Source: Tricholomella constricta
Lineage: Eukaryota > Basidiomycota > Agaricomycetes > Agaricales > Lyophyllaceae
Length of the DNA stretch: 64,000 nt
Assembly (NCBI GenBank): GCA_013368375.1
Contig: JAACJP010000007.1
Location: 1,275,253 to 1,339,252 of the forward strand
Direction of reading: 5' to 3'
Shown here: positions 21,167 through 28,605 of the stretch, in pieces
How positions within the stretch are numbered: position 1 is the first letter of the stretch
Layout of the letters: every line of letters starts with the position of its first letter
Made by a program: the position numbers and the translations under genes
Notes under the pieces: generated by a model
The model's input: the letters and a program-made list of their open reading frames with translations, nothing else
Told to the model about the DNA's origin: nothing
Databases searched by the model: none

Positions 21167-21386
21167 TGTAAGGACGCCCACTATCTTATCTAATCTTGGT
21201 TATCTAATCGTATCTTATCGAGACGATTACGCTATTGTTTGGCAACACCTTCTGGTGTTGCCTATTTAATTCATTACATTAATTAAGTATAAACAACCTT
21301 GTACACCTATACGTAGCAATCGACAGACTTGTCAAGCTTACGTCTAGTGTGAACAACAAGGTCCCAAATTCTGTAACCCCGTTACA
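21167..21386 (+). repeat. Gypsy-2 5' LTR (220 bp)
   Basis: TGTAAGGACGCCC...CCCCGTTACA. It contains a perfect 9-bp hairpin GGCAACACC/GGTGTTGCC at 21241-21262. It differs from the 3' LTR only in AATTAAGTAT versus AATGAAGTAT. No tRNA-type primer binding site is obvious in the T-rich bases that follow. Confidence 0.97.
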
Positions 21387-21496
21387 TTTTTTTAAGCTAC
21401 CTTGCTTTCTATTGCTGCGTACCCACGACGTTACGCAGACCCACATTCCATTTAGAACACCCATCATCAAAAAAGAACCAACGAGACCGAGACCCG

Positions 21497-22723
21497 ATGA
21501 CAACAACTCCCACATCCGGAAAGAGCCGAACTCCGGTCCTCGAGGATGCGCTCACAGCGCATCCTCCATCACAACTTCCACTGCAACCAGTGGAAGTCGG
21601 ATCAGTCGCTGGTGGACAAAGTTCACCAGCGCAGAATACACTAGGAGTAGAATCGGAGGAACTTTGGCCAATAGCAAGCACCAATGTGCCTGGGAGCTTG
21701 GCCGACGAATTGGCCAGGTCACATCGACCTGGCCCCACGGCGGGAAGCAGATGGCCAGACAGCCGTCTGTCGAATAGAGCGTTCGGGGCGTCCACCCTGA
21801 GCATAATCAAGATGGAGTCGGACGAAGACGACTTGTCCGACCCCGAGGCTAATGAAGAAGAGGCCAGCGAAAGGGAACTGCTTGCGCTTCAAGTGAAGCA
21901 ATTCTGGGACACCACCGATGTGGTTAGCGAGCATCGGCGAAGGCGACTGGAGGAACGAGCGGATAGGCTCGTTCTGCGATCTACCGGAGCACAATCCGTT
22001 GGAGAAATGGTCGCACAAGCATATGCCGACCGATACTTGGAAGCGCTGTCCGTAGTAGTTACGGAATACAGGAAGAAGTACCCTAAGGGAACTTCGAATT
22101 CAGCAGTCAGCTCGATCGCTGGGACGCCTGTACCTAAGAAAGCCTCGTTCAACAAAGGAAAAGGTCGTTGGGATGACCTCTTCACTCCTCAAGCAGTGGC
22201 TGCCGGATCGAACCAGCCTCTTGATGAGGCTGCCATGGCAGTATCGGCGCTGCATCAAGCGCGACAGTTAGGAGAATCTGACGACGATTATCGTCGTCGG
22301 TCTGCGGCAGCGAAGCGCGAAAGAATGACTCGTGAAGAGCATCTTGCGCAACCACAGGGATCCAAATGGGCCCCTGTTAGTGAGTCTACGTTAGACCCAC
22401 CCACGGAACGTAAGTATACAACCACGCAAGCAGCTGGCGACGAAAGCGCGCCAGCTATTCAAGTACCTATGGATGCGAAGGATGGCCGTGTTCCATTAGC
22501 GAAAGATTGGAACAACCGAGTCGCATATCAGCGTTTGAGAAACGCTGATTTATCACGGAGCAAGTTCACGAATTATGATGATCAAGGAGTCGTCTTCGAA
22601 GGACATATGCCCGTAGATGAGATGGCGAGGCAATGGGCCTCGCAAACTCAAGGTTCGGATGGTGGACTGGGAAATGGGGCCGTCGGAAAACATAATACGA
22701 CGGCGACGGCTAACGGCCGTTAA
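21497..22723 (+). CDS. Gypsy-2 ORF1, unrecognised 408-residue protein
   Basis: It lies at the position of an N-terminal Gag extension or leader protein. Low-complexity N-terminus, then an acidic stretch (MESDEDDLSDPEANEEEASE), an Arg-rich helix (SEHRRRRLEERADRLVL) and a helical part (AYADRYLEALSVVVTEYRKK). No known domain is recognised. It ends in TAA at 22721-22723. Three bases later, in the same frame, comes the ATG of the gag-protease ORF, so stop-restart or readthrough could link them. The coding sequence is dense in hairpins, for example 21542-21566 (11-bp arms) and 21574-21597 (10-bp arms). Confidence 0.75.
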   Translation: MTTTPTSGKSRTPVLEDALTAHPPSQLPLQPVEVGSVAGGQSSPAQNTLGVESEELWPIASTNVPGSLADELARSHRPGPTAGSRWPDSRLSNRAFGASTLSIIKMESDEDDLSDPEANEEEASERELLALQVKQFWDTTDVVSEHRRRRLEERADRLVLRSTGAQSVGEMVAQAYADRYLEALSVVVTEYRKKYPKGTSNSAVSSIAGTPVPKKASFNKGKGRWDDLFTPQAVAAGSNQPLDEAAMAVSALHQARQLGESDDDYRRRSAAAKRERMTREEHLAQPQGSKWAPVSESTLDPPTERKYTTTQAAGDESAPAIQVPMDAKDGRVPLAKDWNNRVAYQRLRNADLSRSKFTNYDDQGVVFEGHMPVDEMARQWASQTQGSDGGLGNGAVGKHNTTATANGR

Positions 22724-22726
22724 GAC

Positions 22727-24577
22727 ATGCGGGTTCGTATAAATGAACCCACTTCACACGCTCAGCCTCGATTTCAAAGTCGAGGCTACTCAATGCCTGA
22801 CCCGATTCGCAGGAGTCAATCAATTGCGGACGGAATATATGCTGCTGGAGAGCAGCATAAAACTAAGATGCACGAACGGTTGCATCAACTGATACACGAG
22901 CGACTGGCTGTACGCCTATCGCTCCCTGATGGTATGAAATCTCGCCGTGCGGACTCAAAGTCCGTAGGCACTTATAGTGGAAGCGCCAAGTTTGGCGAAT
23001 TGGAAGAATGGCTAGCCAGCCTTGTCGTGATGCTAGCCGTGAGCCAGTTTGGAGGAGCAGAACGCGACCAAGAGCGCGTTCTGATAACATCTGAGTTCCT
23101 TGATGGTGAAGCTCGGAAATGGTACAATCGCCATGTTATCCATGTGAACCGCGAAAAGCAGTCCTGGACGTTTGAAGACGTCATACTAGGGCTGTACGAT
23201 TGGTTCGTGCTGCCTTCAACCATGCAGGATGCTCGTAACGACTTTAACGCCGTTACCTATTCGGCGAGCAAAGGCATACAAGGTCTGTATGACGACCTTG
23301 TGGATCATGCCATGAACATGGCAGCAAGAACGGATGATTGGACGTTCCTGGAGAAATTTCTCAAAACACTTCCGCGCGATATGCGGAAGGCATTATTCGA
23401 TGACGGGCTATCACCCGAAATCAATACAGCCCAAGAGTTCCTAGCGGTGGGCCTAGCACTTCAAGCCACCCAGAAAACGGCTGATTACTTTGAGCGGACC
23501 ATAACCGCTCAGCGAAGTCAACCGAGCCAAATGCGGAAACCAGATGGAGGGCGAGTAAACGCTCCACACAATACTTTCAACAGGCCTCGACGGGTGTATG
23601 GCGCAGTAAATGAAAAGCCATATGTCAAGCCAGCGTATCAGGATCAACCTGGACGTGGAGAGCAAAAGCCCCACGTCGAAAAACCAGCGATGAAGACAGG
23701 AGATCGTCCGCGTTACGATCAACCTAAAAACCACGATCATCACAACCATCCTCCGGGGGAAGTGTGCTTTAATTGTGGAAAACTAGGGCATTTTGCAAAA
23801 GATTGCAAACAGCCCAAGAAACAGCGAGCGTTCCTAAGGGCCGCACGTACAGCGGCACCTGACGCGGCAAGTGAGGCGGACGATGAAGACACGTCTCCTG
23901 AGGACCCGGACGGACGAGACAATGGACGCCCTGATACAGAGGCGGACAATGAAGACGAAGGCGATGAGTTCGTAGACATGGAGGTCTACGAAAATGAATA
24001 CTATGCTCGGGACGATGAGACCGAGCGTATGTTTGCAATGACAGAAGTAATTGCGTCAGAAGAACGCAATGATAAACCACCAGTTCGCAAAGTTAAAGTG
24101 CGGACGGGGAGGGACAAAATTGCTCGTCCCGTAGTTCTGATAAAGGACAAGGAGTGCCTTGTCACCTACATTAACGTAGGTGGACATGAGGCTTGGACCC
24201 TTTGGGATTCCGGGAGTACAACTACCGGACTTACGCCGTCATTCGCTCAAGTGGCCGATATTCGAGTATTTCCGCTGGAGGATCCATTAATCCTCCAGCT
24301 CGGGACTAAAGGAAGTCGGGCCACAGTAAACTTTGGTACGACGGTGGAAGCCGCTCTGCCAGGGTTTAAAGGCAAGGTTTACATGGACCTTGCTAACTTT
24401 GATCGATACGACGTGATTATAGGCACGCCGTTTATGCGCGCAAATAACGTCGTGCTGGACTTTAACCGTGACGAAGTGGTCGTCAATGGAGTCGCTATAC
24501 CAGCGACTAAGGTAAAAATGGAGGATACCGATGGCCGAGCTAGACGCCATCGGTCATTGGAGAAACGAAGAGAATGA
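22727..24577 (+). CDS. Gypsy-2 Gag and aspartic protease
   Basis: 616 residues. The gag domain (about residues 80-240) shows GELEEWLASLVVMLAVSQFG, FLDGEARKWYNRHV and SWTFEDVILGLYDWFVLPST. A CCHC zinc knuckle CFNCGKLGHFAKDCKQP lies near residue 345. An acidic linker is followed by a retropepsin-like domain with WDSGSTTTGLTPSF and VIIGTPFMRANNVVLDFN. It ends at a TGA (24575-24577) followed by CTA, with the pol sequence open in the same frame beyond. Gag packages the RNA and the protease matures the polyprotein. No breaks are seen. Confidence 0.92.
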   Translation: MRVRINEPTSHAQPRFQSRGYSMPDPIRRSQSIADGIYAAGEQHKTKMHERLHQLIHERLAVRLSLPDGMKSRRADSKSVGTYSGSAKFGELEEWLASLVVMLAVSQFGGAERDQERVLITSEFLDGEARKWYNRHVIHVNREKQSWTFEDVILGLYDWFVLPSTMQDARNDFNAVTYSASKGIQGLYDDLVDHAMNMAARTDDWTFLEKFLKTLPRDMRKALFDDGLSPEINTAQEFLAVGLALQATQKTADYFERTITAQRSQPSQMRKPDGGRVNAPHNTFNRPRRVYGAVNEKPYVKPAYQDQPGRGEQKPHVEKPAMKTGDRPRYDQPKNHDHHNHPPGEVCFNCGKLGHFAKDCKQPKKQRAFLRAARTAAPDAASEADDEDTSPEDPDGRDNGRPDTEADNEDEGDEFVDMEVYENEYYARDDETERMFAMTEVIASEERNDKPPVRKVKVRTGRDKIARPVVLIKDKECLVTYINVGGHEAWTLWDSGSTTTGLTPSFAQVADIRVFPLEDPLILQLGTKGSRATVNFGTTVEAALPGFKGKVYMDLANFDRYDVIIGTPFMRANNVVLDFNRDEVVVNGVAIPATKVKMEDTDGRARRHRSLEKRRE

Positions 24578-27500
24578 CTAAAAGTAACAGTAGAAGATGA
24601 CGATGATCCTGATAATGAGGGTAGGCCGATAAACAGCCTACCGAAGGATCATCCAGCACTTTTATTATCCGAGGAAGAGTTTCAAGAAACTCTTAAGGAG
24701 GGGGATAAGCCACCTCCGAAGAAGAGAAAACCCCAACGACGACAGCAGAAGGCACAAAACGAGCCTTCGAACGAACGAGCACAGGTTGACGAGCCATGCG
24801 AAGAACATCAGCGCGATAATGAAGCGCGTAAGACGAGCGGGGCCGACAAGGATACGGAATCAGAGCCGTATACGAATACGAGTAATCGATCATTTTGGGA
24901 TAGACCAAATCCACATCCACAATATGAGTGGATGTTCGACCCACGGATGCCGCAAGAATGGAACGCAGTAATAGCGTCAATGCGGGCTCACGAAGGAAGA
25001 AATGTAGGCACGCGAGGACAAGCGTACCGAAATCCACGGCCTGAGGAAGTATCGGAGCCAACGGAAATGAATTTTCCGGTGAATATACAACGGGCTAAAC
25101 GGCCGTTGTATCGGTTACCAGTGAAGGATGAGAGTGACTTTGCTCTCGTAAAACTACGAGCTAGGTTTGATGTTAAACCTAGCAATAAAGACACAGCGCA
25201 CATTCGCGCTGCAAGAACGGTGAACAGAAAAGGTAAGGCACCCAATGGAGGCCTTACCGCGGAAGATTATCCACGACTTCGCCAGCAATGGCATGACGAA
25301 TTCGAAGATATGGTGGGTGGTACGAAACAACAGCTACCACCCTGGCGGGAAGTCAATCACGAGATTACTCTCATCGATGATGAGAAACAGTACCAGTACC
25401 ACGCGCCGAGGTGCCCAATGTCCCTTCGCGAGGAATTCTACGCGAAGGTCAATCGGTATACGGATTCTAAATGGTGGGAGCCTCGTTCGGTGAAGCAAGC
25501 AGCGCCGCTGCTATGTATCCCGAAAAAAGACGGCTCCCTGAGAACACCCTTGGACGCACGCCAGCGTAACGATAACACGATCAAGGACGTTACGCCCTTG
25601 CCAGACCAGGAAGTTATTTGCGAAGATGTCGCTAGGGGAAAAATACGGTCCAAAATTGACTTAACGGATGCGTATGAACAAGTACGCATCCTTGAAAAAG
25701 ATGTACATAAAACCGCCTTCGCAACGATAGCGGGAACATACATCAGTAACATCATGCAAATCGGGGACTGTAATGCTCCCGCGACATTTCAACGATTAAT
25801 GACGTCCATCTTTCGGGACGTCATTGGGAAGTTCATGCATGTATACTTGGACGATATATTCATATTCTCGAACTCTATTGAGGAACATGAAGACCACTTG
25901 CGAGTTGTGTTCGAACGATTACGCGAACAATCGCTCTACCTTAAATGGAAGAAATGCGAATTGTATTCGGATCGCGTTGATTGCCTTGGTCATATTATTG
26001 ACGACCAAGGAATTCACCCTGACGCCGACAAACTGGCACGGATCCGTGACTGGAGGATACCACGGAATTACAACGATATCCAACGATTCGTTGGACTTGT
26101 TAACTATCTGGGACAGTTTCTCCCAGATATATCTGCATACACTGGTCCACTAATGGCGATGACCGAGAATGGGTCGCCATTTTATTGGAGACCAATTCAT
26201 CAGCGATGCTTTGAAATGATAAAGCATATATGCTGCACAACGCCAATTATTCGGCCGATTCAACCGAAGACAGGCGAACCAATTTGGATTATCTGTGACG
26301 CCTCCAAGTCAGGCGTCGGTGCGATGTATGGACAAGGACCTACATGGATCCAAGCCCAGCCGGCTGGATTCATGTCCAAAAAATTCACTAATGCACAGCA
26401 GAATTATGCTGTGCATGAACTCGAGACCTTAGCTATTCTCGAAGCGTTACTTAAGTGGGAGGATAAACTTGTGGGCTATAAAATCCACATCATTACCGAC
26501 CATAAAGCCCTCGAATTCTTTAAGACCCAGGTGAATTTATCACCTAGGCAGCGTCGATGGATGGAATACATGTCGCGATTTAACTTCGACATAACCTATG
26601 TGAAAGGCGAACTGAACAAAGTCGCCGACTGTCTATCGCGATACTTCGAGAGCGATAACCATCAAGATCGTTACGACGTCCACGACTTCGTAGCTGCTGA
26701 TGCTAGAATCGATCCTACTGGTGAAGATCTACCAGTACCACGATACCATGAAATCGTGGAAAAAGTAGTTGAGATTCGAGCGATGAAAGACGTAGAAATA
26801 CGTCGAAGCAAGCGTCTTCAAGAACGCCAGGAGGATCGAGATGTCGAGGCTCAGATAATGGAGGCTGCGGCACCAAGTACCGCATCCGGAACATCGTCAC
26901 ACCCTCAGAAAAGCATGAGTCCAACCGAACGGGAACGTACGGTCGGAGATATTGTCCTCGGGAGGGACACAGTTTCTCCTCCCCCAGACAAAACGGATGA
27001 AAAGATCCGTCACGACGTTATCCTTGGATACCCAAAGGATAAACTATTTTCAGTTATTCTCGCTAACCCCAGGGACTTTCGTACGTTCACCACGAAAGAC
27101 AATCTCATTTGGACCACGAACGCTATAAATGATAGCGTTCTATGTATACCGCGAGAACCCGAGCTCATCACCACAATTATTGAGCAAGCCCATAAAACTA
27201 TGGGCCATTTCGGTGCCGAACGGACTACTGAATATATTCGACGATGGTATTGGTGGCCATCACTAGCCACGACCGTGCGTACGTTTTGTAAAACGTGCGA
27301 GTACTGCCAGCAGATCAAGACGTCGAATCAAAAACCGTCAGGGAAACTACACTCCCTGCCAGTACCAACTAAGCCTTGGGATTCTATCGGAATGGACTTT
27401 ATCGGTCCATTTCCAGAATCAAAGGGATATAATTACCTATGGGTAGTAATTTGTCGTATGACGAGTATGGTGCATATGATACCCATACATACGACGATGA

Positions 27501-28477
27501 CAGCAGCCCAATTATCATGGGTATACTTACGGGAGATCGTCAGGCTCCATGGCCTGCCAAGCTCGATCGTAAGCGATCGAGACTCTAAGTTTACTTCACG
27601 CTGGTGGCGCGAACTACATAAGTTATTAGGAGCTAAGCTCCTAATGTCGACATCTTTCCATCCTCAGACGGATGGACAAACGGAGCGAGCCAATCGTAGT
27701 ATTGGCCAGATATTTCGTGCCGTTGTGAGGCATGACCAAAAGGATTGGGTAGATTGTATACCCATGGCTGAGTTCGCGATAAATGCGAGCGTATCGGCTA
27801 CTACCAAGTTCGCTCCATTTGAGCTGAATAGTGGATACATGCCGTCCATGTTGAAAGAGATACGCTCAGACAGCGTAATACCGAAGGGAATTCGAGAGTA
27901 TGCGGAACGCGCATTGCAGAATATAGCGGAGGCGCATGACGCTATAATCGAAGCGCGCGTATTTCAAACGCGCGAGGCAAACAGGCGCCGATCCGCTGGT
28001 CCAGAAATAAAGGGGGGAGACTTGGTGTATTTATCCACCAAGAACTTGAACCTCCCCAAGGGACGCGCCCGTAAATTGTGCCCGAAATTCGTCGGGCCCT
28101 ACAAAGTGCTGAAGGCCATGCCAGACACGTCGAACTATACGTTGGAATTACCTACGGCACTCATGGAGCGCCGGATACATCCAACATTTCATATATCGAT
28201 GTTGCGCCCATACTACGCAACGAATGATACAATGTTCCCTAATAGAACTCATCCGGAGCCCTACGATTTTGGGGCGCCGGATAATCACGAATGGTTTGTA
28301 GAAGATATTTTGGGCCATAGATGGACCCAAAATAATACTGTGGAATATCAGGTTAGGTGGAGCCTGGGAGACACCACCTGGGAACCGCACACCAATTGTA
28401 ACAAGTTAGCGGCACTGGATCGCTACTTGGAACTACAAGGGGTGAAGAGCGCGTCGAGATTACCGCGACGAACCTAG
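24578..28477 (+). CDS. Gypsy-2 Pol: reverse transcriptase, RNase H, integrase, chromodomain
   Basis: Open in the gag-protease frame from the codon after the TGA at 24575; the first ATG is at 24932. After a charged linker come the reverse transcriptase (CIPKKDGSLRTPLDARQRND, KIDLTDAYEQVRI, HVYLDDIFIFS), RNase H (IICDASKSGVGAMYG, AVHELETLAILEAL, IITDHKALEFF, ADCLSRY), integrase zinc finger (H-x-H...CKTCEYC), integrase core (GMDFIGPFPES, IVSDRDSKF, DGQTERANRSIGQ) and a C-terminal chromodomain (VEYQVRWSLGDTTWEPHTNC). All catalytic residues I can check are present. It is probably made as a Gag-Pol fusion by stop-codon readthrough. The sequence is strongly enriched in perfect inverted repeats. Confidence 0.93.
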   Translation, partial: LKVTVEDDDDPDNEGRPINSLPKDHPALLLSEEEFQETLKEGDKPPPKKRKPQRRQQKAQNEPSNERAQVDEPCEEHQRDNEARKTSGADKDTESEPYTNTSNRSFWDRPNPHPQYEWMFDPRMPQEWNAVIASMRAHEGRNVGTRGQAYRNPRPEEVSEPTEMNFPVNIQRAKRPLYRLPVKDESDFALVKLRARFDVKPSNKDTAHIRAARTVNRKGKAPNGGLTAEDYPRLRQQWHDEFEDMVGGTKQQLPPWREVNHEITLIDDEKQYQYHAPRCPMSLREEFYAKVNRYTDSKWWEPRSVKQAAPLLCIPKKDGSLRTPLDARQRNDNTIKDVTPLPDQEVICEDVARGKIRSKIDLTDAYEQVRILEKDVHKTAFATIAGTYISNIMQIGDCNAPATFQRLMTSIFRDVIGKFMHVYLDDIFIFSNSIEEHEDHLRVVFERLREQSLYLKWKKCELYSDRVDCLGHIIDDQGIHPDADKLARIRDWRIPRNYNDIQRFVGLVNYLGQFLPDISAYTGPLMAMTENGSPFYWRPIHQRCFEMIKHICCTTPIIRPIQPKTGEPIWIICDASKSGVGAMYGQGPTWIQAQPAGFMSKKFTNAQQNYAVHELETLAILEALLKWEDKLVGYKIHIITDHKALEFFKTQVNLSPRQRRWMEYMSRFNFDITYVKGELNKVADCLSRYFESDNHQDRYDVHDFVAADARIDPTGEDLPVPRYHEIVEKVVEIRAMKDVEIRRSKRLQERQEDRDVEAQIMEAAAPSTASGTSSHPQKSMSPTERERTVGDIVLGRDTVSPPPDKTDEKIRHDVILGYPKDKLFSVILANPRDFRTFTTKDNLIWTTNAINDSVLCIPREPELITTIIEQAHKTMGHFGAERTTEYIRRWYWWPSLATTVRTFCKTCEYCQQIKTSNQKPSGKLHSLPVPTKPWDSIGMDFIGPFPESKGYNYLWVVICRMTSMVHMIPIHTTMTAAQLSWVYLREIVRLHGLPSSIVSDRDSKFTSRWWRELHKLLGAKLLMSTSFHPQTDGQTERANRSIGQIFRAVVRHDQKDWVDCIPMAEFAINASVSATTKFAPFELNSGYMPSMLKEIRSDSVIPKGIREYAERALQNIAEAHDAIIEARVFQTREANRRRSAGPEIKGGDLVYLSTKNLNLPKGRARKLCPKFVGPYKVLKAMPDTSNYTLELPTALMERRIHPTFHISMLRPYYATNDTMFPNRTHPEPYDFGAPDNHEWFVEDILGHRWTQNNTVEYQVRWSLGDTTWEPHTNCNKLAALDRYLELQGVKSASRLPRRT

Positions 28478-28605
28478 AATGTGGCGCGGTCATGTGACCA
28501 CGGCGATCAAGAAAATTACATAACCATCAAAAGTTATGACAGAAGGTTAAATATGTTTGGCGCTAGACGCGCAACCGATTTTCAACCCTCTCAACACAAA
28601 CCAAC

